A stretch of 64,000 nt of DNA from Haliea sp964022665 (GCA_964022665.1 CAXIDF010000019.1:21827-85826); one strand, 5' to 3'. Shown: positions 8,975-17,409, counted from the stretch's first letter. The notes: generated by a model not told the origin, from the letters alone. Program-made: numbers and translations.

Positions 8975-9498
8975 CGCAAAGTCTCCTGCGGCATCACAGT
9001 TGTTTGGGGCACATCATGCGCTCGCTCTGCAAGCCAGGCATTGAAGCACTGCGACGCGTAGAGCAGGTCCACCGGGTAGGGCTGGAACAGAGGTAGCTGC
9101 TGCCGCACGGCGGCACCATCCTGATGCAGCATAAGCGTCAACACAGGCTTGGGCATGCTGTTGCGTCGATGGTGGCGTGTTTCTATCTCGAGGCCTGAAA
9201 CAGCGGCGAGAGGATAGTCTCTCGCCTGTCGGCCCAGCGGCGTGGCAATGTCAATCTGCAAAGTGCCGGCAGCACGGTCGGCACGCAACGTTACCCGGCG
9301 CAGCGCCTCATTCGCCGTGATCCAGCCAAGCGCGGCGATCATGACAAGCGAGATAAAAATGCCATTCAGGGCACCCTCGGCAATTGCGCGCAACAATGCG
9401 ATCGCCAGGATAGCGAGGATGCCGCCCAACCCCACGATCCAGTCAATCGGCATGTCTGTCATCTCTATTGCCCGCTCGGTCTGCTGCACGACTCTCAC
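8971..9498 (-). CDS. small membrane protein, first copy of a 175-residue paralogous pair
   Basis: The start is GTG at 9498, supported by a purine-rich gaggag just upstream and by homology: it opens VRVVQQTERAIEM, parallel to VRVVESSPDVLEI of the next gene, and both proteins are 175 residues. The open frame extends back to 9795, but that part is Ser/Arg-rich and not protein-like. Two hydrophobic helices (about 22-40 and 45-65) are followed by a beta-rich domain (VTLRADRAAGTLQIDI; LTLMLHQDG). It is probably the first gene of a run of five (two paralogues, coiled-coil protein, sigma factor, kinase) joined by 4-base overlaps or short gaps. Function unknown; a PH-like or signal-sensing membrane protein is only a guess. 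Confidence 0.72.
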   Translation of the reverse strand: MRVVQQTERAIEMTDMPIDWIVGLGGILAILAIALLRAIAEGALNGIFISLVMIAALGWITANEALRRVTLRADRAAGTLQIDIATPLGRQARDYPLAAVSGLEIETRHHRRNSMPKPVLTLMLHQDGAAVRQQLPLFQPYPVDLLYASQCFNAWLAERAHDVPQTTVMPQETLR

Positions 9499-10038
9499 GC
9501 CTGGCCTCTCCTCACCGGTACCTGACCCTTGGCGCCACGGCGCTCGGCCGGTGCGACAATGGCTTGCCACTTCCTGCTTAACGCAAAAAACTCCTACTTT
9601 CCGCCAACGCTCTACGCTCAGTGGCGGAGCGTGTGCAGATGAAAAAATGCTGGCTATTTTCTTCACTGTTGAAAACGCCGGTCGCGACGAGCTCCGATTC
9701 CGGGACAGTGCGCTGGAATTCCTCGCAATTGACGAGCAAGGGCTGGTGCATGAGCGCGATGCACCGATGGAAATCCGCACCGCCGCCCGTACCATGGAAC
9801 TGGGGTGAGACAGTTCCCGGGTACAACGGTAGCGCCGAAGAAAGCGCGGCCTCTGGGGACGTCTCCATGCAGGATCTGCCGCGAGCGACGATTACGCTCA
9901 GCAGCATTGAGGGCTGGAGTGTCACGGAGGCAGCTCCCACGATAGCTGCCGCGGTTTCGGTCAGCGACTCGGTACCGCGATGGATACTGTAATACGCACA
10001 CATGTGAAAAGTGCGCCCGCAGTGGACACGAAGGATAA

Positions 10039-10347
10039 CAGCAGAGCAGCTACCTGAATCGCTTGAAGCAGATGGCCGACGCGATGCGCAGCGGCGTCAA
10101 CGTCAGCAACCTTTTCAGTGCCACGGCCGGTAACAGCTCACTCAACAGCGATGATTATCTGGCAATCCGGGTCTACATCGGCGCGCACCTGCCAGCGCTA
10201 GCGGATGGCGGATGGCGGATGGCGGATGGCGGCAACAGTACCACTGTGACGCGGAGCCCAGCGACCTGGAGCGAGCTGATCGAAGCGGGGTCAAATATGG
10301 GCTTACCGGTTCCCTATGAGCTGCTCTGGCGCCACAGCATACCGTGA
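10039..10347 (+). pseudogene. possible gene remnant or small gene containing a 7-bp repeat array
   Basis: An open frame of about 100 codons begins after the stop at 10036-10038 and ends at the TGA of 10345-10347. The first half, before the GGATGGC repeats, looks protein-like and mostly helical. The repeat then encodes a low-complexity patch (ADGGWRMADGG). The only near-start is TTG at 10063 and no good ribosome site is seen. A strong intrinsic terminator 40 bases downstream suggests that transcription in this direction was once, or still is, functional. I recognise no family. It could be the 3' end of a larger decayed gene. Confidence 0.35.
10203..10230 (+). repeat. tandem repeat, four perfect copies of GGATGGC
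   Basis: Four head-to-tail copies of the heptamer run from 10203 to 10230, with partial copies at both edges. Seven is not a multiple of three, so gain or loss of one unit would shift the frame of the open frame it sits in. Confidence 0.9.
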
Positions 10348-10387
10348 CTGATAGGCAAGTGAGCCCATTCACAAACTGTGTAAACAG

Positions 10388-10416
10388 GGTGGCTGTCGAG
10401 GGGCAGCCACCTTTTT
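10388..10416 (+). terminator. rho-independent terminator
   Basis: A perfect 8-bp stem GGTGGCTG/CAGCCACC (10388-10395 with 10404-10411) with an 8-base loop is followed by TTTTT at 10412-10416. It lies 40 bases after the stop of the small open frame ending at 10347 and should isolate the secreted-protein pair downstream. Confidence 0.85.
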
Positions 10417-10524
10417 CTGAGAAATTCGCTCCGAGATGGCGGTAATCAGCCTTCGTTTGCGTTAGAGCCTGTGTAGCCGCCACCGAGCGCGCGGCAAAGC
10501 TCGACAAAACACCGGGGATTTCTC

Positions 10525-11190
10525 ATGAATAAAGATGTTCAATTGGCTGGCCGAAAAAGCTGCACTTCAGCGCATCCAGGACTGTGGTTTTTGGCCGGTT
10601 TGCTCGGCCTTGTTGCCACCTGGACAGCGGCCGGCGAGCCTGCAGACGCGGCACGCCAGGGCATCACGGTGCACGGCGACTGGACCATCACCGTTTCCGA
10701 CAGCGCGGGCCGCGAGGTCTCGACCAGACATTTTCGCAATGCGCTGCTACCGTCGGGAGAATTTCTGCTCGTCCGCCTGCTCACCTTCGGTTCGGAGATC
10801 GACAACTCCCTGAGCAGCTGGCGCATCCTGGTGGGCACGTCAGGGACGGTCGACAGTGCGGAATGCAATGCCCAGACGGGTTTGCCGATCCCAGTGGACA
10901 ATAGCTTCGATCTCGCCACACGCGCGTCACTGACGCTTAACGACGCACGCACCGCGTTCACGCTGGAGCGTGACCTGAAGCTCCCTGCAACTTGCATCTC
11001 CGGCGCAAGCTACAGTATTTTTGAGGTTTGGTCCGCGGCACAATATAAAATGAACTCGCCCGGCCCCTTTCCAGATCCGGCCTTCCTCCTTCCCAAAAAA
11101 GCGCCGTTCACGATGAAGACGCTCGACTCGGCCGTCGTTGTTCTGCCGGGCCAGGTCGTGTCCCTCAGCGTTACATTTTCTTTTAGTTGA
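10525..11190 (+). CDS. secreted protein of unknown function
   Basis: 221 residues. A basic n-region and a hydrophobic stretch (about 19-36, LWFLAGLLGLVATWTAAG) form a signal peptide. The mature part opens with a beta-rich GITVHGDWTITVSDSAGREV, then a conserved-looking HFRNALLPSGEFLL segment and two cysteines (near 113 and 157) that could form a disulfide. No catalytic pattern is seen. The next gene starts 10 bases after its stop, so the two are co-transcribed and probably co-function at the cell surface. An adhesin or surface-structure subunit is possible, but no family is recognised. Confidence 0.75.
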   Translation: MNKDVQLAGRKSCTSAHPGLWFLAGLLGLVATWTAAGEPADAARQGITVHGDWTITVSDSAGREVSTRHFRNALLPSGEFLLVRLLTFGSEIDNSLSSWRILVGTSGTVDSAECNAQTGLPIPVDNSFDLATRASLTLNDARTAFTLERDLKLPATCISGASYSIFEVWSAAQYKMNSPGPFPDPAFLLPKKAPFTMKTLDSAVVVLPGQVVSLSVTFSFS

Positions 11191-11200
11191 GGCTGCGTCG

Positions 11201-12973
11201 ATGGTCCGCGCCGCCTGTCCGTTCCGTAACGCGCCTCGCTTAAAGCCGCTGGTGCTGGCGTCGCTGCTGATGGCTTTCGCCCACGCGCCCCTGGCTGCCG
11301 AGCCCGAGTATGTGCCGGATGTCGGCCCGGGTTCAGTAGCCGATCCGGCCCTGTCCGGCGACGCCAGGGTCATGGCCTGGGCAGATCGAAATGTGGCCAC
11401 CCCTACACTATATCTGCGCAACCTCGAGACTGACACGCAAACCACCTTGTTGCTGAGAACCACCACCGGAGACGCCGATCTCGACTTTCCCAATGCGGTA
11501 AGCCCATCCCTCAGCGACGACGGAACCCGCATCGCCCTGGTTGTCGACCGCCCAGGCAGGGGCAGACGGCCCGAAGCCCTGCTGGTGGTCGACAATTCCG
11601 GCGCGCAGTTGGCCAGGGTTACGGCAAGCCTGGGGTCGGGAGAAATTGCAGACTTCCAGGACCGAGCCTTCATCAGCGGCGACGGCCGCTACGTGACTTT
11701 CTCTAGCGAGGGACGCCGCTTCGAAGCCACGGGCATCAGCGGCAGCGGCCTGCTCACGTTTGGCGATGACTTTACAATCAAGACCCTGAGACTGGAGGTC
11801 GCGACCGGGGCGCTAACGCTCGCCGCGTTCGACGCCACGGGTGCGTTGCCAAACGATGACTCGTCAGCGCAGGGCATTTCGGATAACGGGCAGTTCGTAT
11901 TGTTCTGCTCGAATGCGACCGACTTGCCCGCTGCCAACGGCAGACCGCAGGCATACCGCAGTGCCCCGGGTAATGTCACGGTCATGCAGGTGAGCCAGGA
12001 TACCTCGGGTGCCACCGTTTCCGGAATCTACTGCGGCGATGACCTTTTTGGAGATGAGAACCTCGGGATTTCCGATAGCGGCCAGCGGGTGGTGTACACG
12101 GAAAATCGGGATACGGCCGCCGATGGCGAGGATCACACCTTTGTGTGGACCGAAGGTGCAGGTAGCCGTGAAATCACAGGCCTGCAAAAGTACGCCTCCG
12201 TAGCCATCTCCGGCGATGGGCTCTGGCTGGCGCCGGAGGACGAACCTTTCAGCCGCCTGGACATCGACACTGGCGCAACGGAACCGGTGCCCTTCCGCAT
12301 CCGCAACCCGCGCATCAGCGACAACGGCGCCGCCCTGATCTTCTTCAATGACGTGCTGCCCCGACCGGCCGGGCAAACCGGTCGCTGGTGGGTCCTGCGC
12401 TACGCAACCGCGCCGCCGACCCCGGATCCACCACCCCTGTCACTGCACATTCAAGAACGCATTACCATCGGCGATGGCACGCTAACGCTGCCGGGAGTGC
12501 GGCTGGCGGTTAGTGAAACGATCAGCATTGGCGAGAGCATCGCGCCGCTGATGTCATCGCTGCCCACCAACGTCATCGAGCTGGACATTAATCTCCCCTT
12601 GCTTCCGGGGGACGTGTTCAATGCATCCGCCACCGGCTTCAAACCGTTCTCCATAGTGCGCGCATGGCTACAGTCCACCCCGGTGCTGGTCGGGGAGGAG
12701 GAGGCCGACGAATTTGGCCGCGTGAGATTCGTGATAACGGTGCCGGAAAGCTTCCCGCCCGGACCGCATACGCTGGTGCTGCTGGGCGTTGCGCCCGATG
12801 GTAGTGAGCGTCGCCTCGAGGCGCCCATTACCGTGAGCGCACGGGGCGCAGGGGTCGAAGGGAGTATCGTGGCGATTCCTGCAAGCCAACCCTGGTCTCT
12901 GCTGCTACTTGTCTTCGGCTTATTGGGGATCGCGGGTATGCACTGGCGGCAACTTTCGGCGAGGAAAATTTGA
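11201..12973 (+). CDS. secreted beta-propeller protein with IPTL/PEP-CTERM-like C-terminal sorting tail
   Basis: 590 residues from the ATG at 11201; the longer reading from 11138 overlaps the upstream gene. A signal peptide covers about residues 1-32 (ends APLAAEPEY). Residues about 40-400 hold repeated TolB-like blades of the form ISGDGRYVTFSSEG, ISDNGQFVLFCSNATD and ISDSGQRVVYTENRD. A threonine-rich linker and an Ig-like segment (FVITVPESFPPGPHTLVLLG) follow. The C-terminus is IPASQPWSLLLLVFGLLG followed by a basic end (HWRQLSARK), which has the shape of an IPTL-CTERM or PEP-CTERM signal: short motif, one helix, basic tail. It is therefore probably processed by a sortase-like exosortase encoded elsewhere. 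Its ligand is unknown. Confidence 0.8.
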   Translation: MVRAACPFRNAPRLKPLVLASLLMAFAHAPLAAEPEYVPDVGPGSVADPALSGDARVMAWADRNVATPTLYLRNLETDTQTTLLLRTTTGDADLDFPNAVSPSLSDDGTRIALVVDRPGRGRRPEALLVVDNSGAQLARVTASLGSGEIADFQDRAFISGDGRYVTFSSEGRRFEATGISGSGLLTFGDDFTIKTLRLEVATGALTLAAFDATGALPNDDSSAQGISDNGQFVLFCSNATDLPAANGRPQAYRSAPGNVTVMQVSQDTSGATVSGIYCGDDLFGDENLGISDSGQRVVYTENRDTAADGEDHTFVWTEGAGSREITGLQKYASVAISGDGLWLAPEDEPFSRLDIDTGATEPVPFRIRNPRISDNGAALIFFNDVLPRPAGQTGRWWVLRYATAPPTPDPPPLSLHIQERITIGDGTLTLPGVRLAVSETISIGESIAPLMSSLPTNVIELDINLPLLPGDVFNASATGFKPFSIVRAWLQSTPVLVGEEEADEFGRVRFVITVPESFPPGPHTLVLLGVAPDGSERRLEAPITVSARGAGVEGSIVAIPASQPWSLLLLVFGLLGIAGMHWRQLSARKI

Positions 12974-12996
12974 ACGCTTGACTACAGCACTACGCA

Positions 12997-13995
12997 CTAC
13001 GCAACCGTCAGGTAGTGAACACTGAACAGCTCATCCGCATCCAGCCAGCTCTTTTCCAGCGCAAAACCGGCAGACTCGCTCAACGCTGAAAAATGCTGCA
13101 GGCTATACTTGTAGGAGTTCTCGGTGTGCAGCGTCTCGCCCTGCCTGAAGTAGATACTGCCCCCGTTCACCGCAACCGTCTGCGCCTCGTTGCTGACCAG
13201 GTGCATTTCAATGCGTTTGAGCTCGCTGTTGTAGAAGGCCCGATGTGAGAACGCAGCCTGCCTGAAATTGCCGTCAGCCTGCCGATTCAGCGCGTTGAGG
13301 ATATTCAGGTTGAACTGGGCGGTGACACCACGGGAGTCGTTATAAGCGGCGTTCAGCAGGGCCGCTGACTTGTGCAGATCCACCCCGATCAGGATACCGC
13401 CGTCGCGACCCAGCCACCGGCGTAGGCCCGAAAGAAACGCCTGCGCCTGCGAGGGCTCCATGTTGCCAATGGTGGAACCCGGGTAAAACACAACGCGGCG
13501 CCCGACAGGCAATTGCACCTGCTCCTGCCACGGCGACCCAAAATCCGCGCACACCGCGTGGACCTTGAGCCAAGGGTATTCACCCCCGAGTTTTACCGCT
13601 GTCGCGTACAGAAAGTCACTGGAGATATCGACCGGCACATAGGCCGCCGGCCGCAGGGCCTTCAACAATAACCGAACCTTCTCGCTGTTACCGCTGCCGG
13701 GCTCAATCAGCACACAGCCGGCGCCACAGCAGGCGGCTATTTCAGTGGCATAATCATCAAGAATGCCCTTCTCGGTACGAGTCGGGTAGTACTCTGGCTG
13801 TTGTGTAATCTGTTCGAACAGCTCGGAGCCGTGGGCGTCATAAAAATACTTGGGGTCAACCCGCTTCTGCGGCAACTGCAACCCGGCAAGGAGCTCGGCA
13901 CGACTTTCGGTTTGCGCCGGATGCAGGTTCTCGAACACCACGTTGGCCGGAGCAGCGCTGCGGGTAGGTTGCGTATCGTGTCGCTTGCAATCCAT
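12997..13995 (-). CDS. egtD: L-histidine N-alpha-methyltransferase (ergothioneine biosynthesis)
   Basis: 332 residues from the ATG at 13995, two bases after the EgtB stop. This SAM-dependent enzyme makes hercynine by three methylations of histidine. Diagnostic segments are YFYDAHGSELFEQITQQPEYYPTR cut to its core YDAHGSELFEQI (about residue 52), the SAM loop IEPGSGNSEKVRLLL (about 95) and VFYPGSTIGN (about 165). The C-terminal HTENSYKYS and FSVHYLTVA are also typical. Length fits the EgtD family (about 320). It is the last gene of a four-gene operon with EgtB directly upstream. Cytosolic. The family assignment is strong. Confidence 0.95.
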   Translation of the reverse strand: MDCKRHDTQPTRSAAPANVVFENLHPAQTESRAELLAGLQLPQKRVDPKYFYDAHGSELFEQITQQPEYYPTRTEKGILDDYATEIAACCGAGCVLIEPGSGNSEKVRLLLKALRPAAYVPVDISSDFLYATAVKLGGEYPWLKVHAVCADFGSPWQEQVQLPVGRRVVFYPGSTIGNMEPSQAQAFLSGLRRWLGRDGGILIGVDLHKSAALLNAAYNDSRGVTAQFNLNILNALNRQADGNFRQAAFSHRAFYNSELKRIEMHLVSNEAQTVAVNGGSIYFRQGETLHTENSYKYSLQHFSALSESAGFALEKSWLDADELFSVHYLTVA

Positions 13996-13997
13996 GA

Positions 13998-15269
13998 CTA
14001 AAGATCTCTCGCCAGACGCAATCCACTGAATTGCCAGCGGTCCTGCGGATAAAAGAAGTTTCTGTAGGTGGCGCGTACATGACCCCGCTGGCTGACACAG
14101 GACCCGCCCCTGAGCACCCACTGATTGGCCATGAACTTGCCGTTGTATTCACCAATGGCGCCGGCACCCGCTTTAAAGCCGGGATAAGGCCGGTAGGCGG
14201 ACCCCGTCCATTGCCAGCAATCGGCAAATAGTTGCAGCAGCGGGTCGGCGCCACTCGCGGCAGTGGGATGCAACCGCGATGGGTCGAATACGGATTCGGG
14301 ACAGGCCTGTACACCCGCGGCGGCCTCCCACTCGAACTCGGTGGGCAGGCGTGCGCCCGCCCAACTGGCGTAGGCATCCGCCTCGTAGCCGCTCAAGTGG
14401 GTAACCGGCTCGTGAGGAACGCGCGGCTGCACGCCGTACAAGGTGAAATGCGCAGGTGCCGAACCCTCTTCAAGCCAGTACAGCGGCCGGCGCCAACCCT
14501 GCTCCTGCACCACGGCCCAGCCATCTGCCAGCCAGAACTCGGGGCGACGATAACCGCCGTCGTCGATAAATGCCTGGTACTCCTCGTTGGTCACCAGCCG
14601 GTTCGCCAGTGCATAAGGGTTCAGGTATACCCGGTGAGCAGGGCCTTCGTTGTCGAACGCAAAACGGGCGCCCGCTGATGCTTCCGCCTGCGCGCCAACC
14701 TCAACCAGGCCGCCGGCATATTCCAGCCACCGCAACGCTTGTTTATCGGAGGGTGCGGTCAATGGCAGCGAAGGTAGTGCCCTGTACGCCGGGGAGAGCG
14801 GGTTGGCAGACAATGAATACTTTAGGTCCGTGTAGAACAGCTCCTGGTGCTGCTGCTCATGCTCAATGCCGAGGCGGCTGCGCTGCAAAATTTCGGCACG
14901 CTGCGGGTGTGCGGTATCTTCGAGTAACCGCGCCATGGCATCGTCAACATGCGAACGGTAGGCCCTGACTTCCTTCAGGGTAGGGCGCGACAGCAACCCG
15001 CGCTGCGGTCGGGAAAACTGCTGCCCGACGCCGTTGTAATAGGAATTGAATAACACCGCGTACTGCGCATTGGGCGTTTCATAGCCGGGAAGAAACGGGA
15101 TGAGCAGAAATGTTTCGAAGAACCAGGTCGTGTGGGCAAGATGCCATTTTGGCGGGCTGGTAAAAGCCTCGGCCTGCAAGCCATAGTCTTCGATGGCCAG
15201 TGGCTCGCACGCCGCCAGTGATTGTGCGCGCACCTGCCTGAAATGTTGGTACAACCCGTGCTCAGGCAT
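13998..15269 (-). CDS. egtB: ergothioneine biosynthesis sulfoxide synthase EgtB
   Basis: 423 residues from the ATG at 15269; the frame extends upstream, but that part overlaps the previous gene. An N-terminal DinB_2-like four-helix domain carries WHLAHTTWFFETF (His43, His46) and GIEHEQQHQELF (His137, His141), the expected three-His iron site. The C-terminal FGE-sulfatase/C-type-lectin-like domain (about 200-423) has LPTEFEWEAAAG and WQWTGSAYRPYPG. EgtB uses O2 to join hercynine with a thiol donor (gamma-glutamylcysteine or cysteine). Its first 8 bases overlap the end of the PhzF-like gene, which implies coupled translation. No EgtC or EgtE is visible, so donor and C-S lyase must be found elsewhere. 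Confidence 0.94.
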   Translation of the reverse strand: MPEHGLYQHFRQVRAQSLAACEPLAIEDYGLQAEAFTSPPKWHLAHTTWFFETFLLIPFLPGYETPNAQYAVLFNSYYNGVGQQFSRPQRGLLSRPTLKEVRAYRSHVDDAMARLLEDTAHPQRAEILQRSRLGIEHEQQHQELFYTDLKYSLSANPLSPAYRALPSLPLTAPSDKQALRWLEYAGGLVEVGAQAEASAGARFAFDNEGPAHRVYLNPYALANRLVTNEEYQAFIDDGGYRRPEFWLADGWAVVQEQGWRRPLYWLEEGSAPAHFTLYGVQPRVPHEPVTHLSGYEADAYASWAGARLPTEFEWEAAAGVQACPESVFDPSRLHPTAASGADPLLQLFADCWQWTGSAYRPYPGFKAGAGAIGEYNGKFMANQWVLRGGSCVSQRGHVRATYRNFFYPQDRWQFSGLRLARDL

Positions 15270-16071
15270 CGTTGGCGACCTCGCCGCTGGGAATACAATA
15301 ACCTCCGACCTCGACATGGTCAGGCGCAAGCGTCGTCATGAGCAGGCCACCCTCGGGCGAACACTGCACTGCGCTCAGAGTGTTGAAACGATGAGACCAG
15401 TAATCCGCCAGCACCCTGACGGCCGAGCCGGTAGCCGCATCCTCGGGCACACCGTATTGAGGCGCGAAATAGCGCAGCGTAATGGTAGCGTTAGCGGACG
15501 CGGGTTGTGCCGCCGTGCAGATTACTGCCCGCTGTGACCACTGTGTCAGGCCACGCCCCGGCAGGGAAAGGTCCCTGAGGTCATAATCATCCGGCCATTG
15601 CAGCACCAGGTAACCGCGATCGCCACCACAGGTCGCTGCTGCCACCGGCTGCGGCTGCTGTGGAAAAACGGAAGCTGTCCACGCGGGTACCGTGGCCGCT
15701 CCTACGCACTCACGCCGGAATCTCAGCCAGGTAAGACCATCGCAGCGCCAGCAATGCACCCTGCTCTGGTGCATGGAAAGTATCAGCAGGTCGCTATGCA
15801 GGCGCCGCAGCCAGAGGTGTGCTACCGCCAACAGGCCGTGGCCACAACACTCGATAGGATGCAGCTGCGGTGTGAAGCAGCGAACAAAAACCACAGGGCC
15901 TTCTGCAGCCTCTTCCGCCCAAGACTGGCAGACCGTGTACCTGGAAGCACTCGCAGGCGGAGTCGCGGGGGCGCGGTCAAGCGTCTGCACCAGGCAAATA
16001 TTACCGCCAGCGGATTCCACAGAGAACCCGTCGGCGGCAGGAACGAAGGCGCGAATCGTTTGCTCTGCCAC
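15262..16071 (-). CDS. PhzF-family protein, probably diverged
   Basis: 269 residues from GTG at 16071. It has the two-lobed PhzF fold signatures: GGNICLVQTLD near the N-terminus, RCFTPQLHPIECCGHGLLAVAHLW (core CCGHGLLAVAHLW, about residue 75-87) and FAPQYGVPEDAATGSAVRVL cut to GVPEDAATGSA (about 213-223). PhzF-type enzymes isomerise or epimerise small metabolites. The N-L-S-E motif carrying the catalytic Glu in PhzF is not visible at the expected place, about 20 residues before the CFTP strand, so the activity may be altered. It sits between an EctB-like transaminase and EgtB in one operon. Role unknown. Confidence 0.82.
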   Translation of the reverse strand: MAEQTIRAFVPAADGFSVESAGGNICLVQTLDRAPATPPASASRYTVCQSWAEEAAEGPVVFVRCFTPQLHPIECCGHGLLAVAHLWLRRLHSDLLILSMHQSRVHCWRCDGLTWLRFRRECVGAATVPAWTASVFPQQPQPVAAATCGGDRGYLVLQWPDDYDLRDLSLPGRGLTQWSQRAVICTAAQPASANATITLRYFAPQYGVPEDAATGSAVRVLADYWSHRFNTLSAVQCSPEGGLLMTTLAPDHVEVGGYCIPSGEVANDA

Positions 16072-16107
16072 GCTGTGCCGTTATCGGGTAGCCCGCCTCA
16101 CGCCGCT

Positions 16108-17361
16108 TCAGGCGTGTTTGCGCGCCACCTCCCGAAACACATCAGCAAAAATGTCCAGACCCTCGCGAAGAATATCGTCCTCAATGGTCAATGCCACGAA
16201 GAGTTTGTTGACATGACCATCCGCGCCGCAGGTCTCGGAGATCAGCATGCGCTCGAAAGCCGCAGCGGACACTTCAGCCGCAAACCCGTCGATGGGCGTC
16301 TCGATGCCCACTACCAGGCCGCGACCCTTGACCCTGCTGTTCAGCTGAGGAAACTCGTCGCGCAGCCCGCGCAGGGTGTCGAGCACAATCTCGGACTTGC
16401 GGTAAACCTCATTTGTGAGGTGGTCATCGGACCAGTACTGGTCGATGAGTTCCTTTGCTGCAACGAAGGCGAGCGAATTGCCGCGGAATGTGCCGGTGTG
16501 CTCACCCGGAGACCAGACATCGACCTCGGGGTTGATGAGCAGCACTGCCATGGGGTTGCCACCGCCAATGGACTTGGACAGACAGATAAGATCGGGCCTG
16601 ATCCCCGCCTCTTCAAACGAAAAAAACTTGCCGGTACGGCCATTGCCAACCTGAATGTCGTCAACAATCAGCAGAATGCCATGCTTGCGGCACAGTTTTT
16701 CCAGACCCTGCAACCAGGCAGTGGAAGCCACATTGATACCGCCTTCGCCTTGCACCGTTTCTACAATCACCGCCGCCGGTGCTTCCAGGCCGGAGCCTTT
16801 GTCATCCAGATAGCGCTCAAAAATATACAGGGTGTCCATGTCGCCCAGGAAGCCGTCGAAGGGCATGAAATTCACTGCCCCGCGCGCGCCGTAGGATTCA
16901 TCGCGGTAGGCCTGGTTGCCGGTCACGGCCAGTGCACCCATGGTGTGGCCGTGGTAGCCATTGGTGAATGCAACGATGAGGTTGCGTCCTGTGGCCTGCC
17001 GGGCAAGCTTCATGGCAGCCTCGGTACAGTTGGTGCCGGTCGGCCCGGTGAACTGGAGCTTGTACTCCATCTGCCGCGGCTCGAGAATCTTCTCGATGAA
17101 GGTTTCCAGAAAGGCCTTCTTGGCCACGGTGGCCTTGTCGAGGCCATGCGCAATACGCCGATCCTGCAAATACTGGATTTGCGCTTCAACAGCGCGCTCC
17201 GGGTTGTGTCCGTAATTCAGCGTCCCGGCGCCGGCAAAGAAATCGATGTAACGACGGCCGTCCTCATCAAACAGTTCCGAGCCAACAGCCTTGTCAAAAA
17301 CCGTGGGAAATGAGCGGATGTAACCTCTAACCTCGGATTCGTACTCGTCAAAAACTTCCAC
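16108..17361 (-). CDS. class III aminotransferase, diaminobutyrate-2-oxoglutarate transaminase (EctB)-like
   Basis: 417 residues from GTG at 17361, which has an ideal aggag 9 bases upstream and aligns with the usual EctB start (F-E-E-Y-E-S-E-V-R). The sequence follows EctB closely: FFAGAGTLNYGHN, YKLQFTGPTGTNCTEAA, TNGYHGHTMGALAVTGN and VDDIQVGNGRTGKFFSFE. The PLP lysine is in CLSKSIGGG. EctB makes 2,4-diaminobutyrate from aspartate semialdehyde and glutamate. No ectA or ectC lies near it; instead the operon continues into PhzF-like, egtB and egtD. It could supply a diamino acid, or act on another omega-amino substrate in a thiol-histidine pathway. EctB-like is clear; its substrate here is not. 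Confidence 0.88.
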   Translation of the reverse strand: MEVFDEYESEVRGYIRSFPTVFDKAVGSELFDEDGRRYIDFFAGAGTLNYGHNPERAVEAQIQYLQDRRIAHGLDKATVAKKAFLETFIEKILEPRQMEYKLQFTGPTGTNCTEAAMKLARQATGRNLIVAFTNGYHGHTMGALAVTGNQAYRDESYGARGAVNFMPFDGFLGDMDTLYIFERYLDDKGSGLEAPAAVIVETVQGEGGINVASTAWLQGLEKLCRKHGILLIVDDIQVGNGRTGKFFSFEEAGIRPDLICLSKSIGGGNPMAVLLINPEVDVWSPGEHTGTFRGNSLAFVAAKELIDQYWSDDHLTNEVYRKSEIVLDTLRGLRDEFPQLNSRVKGRGLVVGIETPIDGFAAEVSAAAFERMLISETCGADGHVNKLFVALTIEDDILREGLDIFADVFREVARKHA

Positions 17362-17403
17362 GGGTAATTTCTCCTGTGCGGGTGCGGATTTAGGGGATGA
17401 CAG

Positions 17404-17409
17404 ATTATA
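17404..17409 (-). promoter_or_regulatory. probable -10 element (TATAAT) of the EctB-like/egt operon
   Basis: A perfect TATAAT reads on the minus strand 43 bases before the GTG at 17361. The -35 region is weak (near GGAAT at 17-bp spacing). Transcription would start near 17397. Confidence 0.5.

Larger units (their letters stand above)
9499..10524. other. 1-kb stretch with no convincing intact gene
   Basis: No frame here has a clear start signal and family match. The plus-strand peptide at about 9652-9808 (FFTVENAGRDELRFRDSA) reads like real protein but stops at 9808. A second protein-like piece (YLNRLKQMADAMRSGVNVSN) lies at 10039-10347, in front of a terminator. I read the stretch as decayed coding sequence plus the leaders of the flanking genes. 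The minus-strand reading at 9578-10003 is Ser/Arg-rich and probably a shadow. Confidence 0.4.

Noticed and set aside
10390..10404. GG-N10-GC spacing before the secreted-protein gene
   Set aside because: It falls inside the terminator hairpin and the -12 context (GGGGCA) is poor.
13998..15269. EgtB as a formylglycine-generating enzyme for the nearby sulfatase
   Set aside because: It has the shared fold but also the DinB_2 domain with the His iron site of EgtB and lies directly before EgtD.
15598..17313. Long plus-strand open frame of 571 codons opposite PhzF/EctB
   Set aside because: It is an antisense shadow of two clear minus-strand genes and shows no family features.
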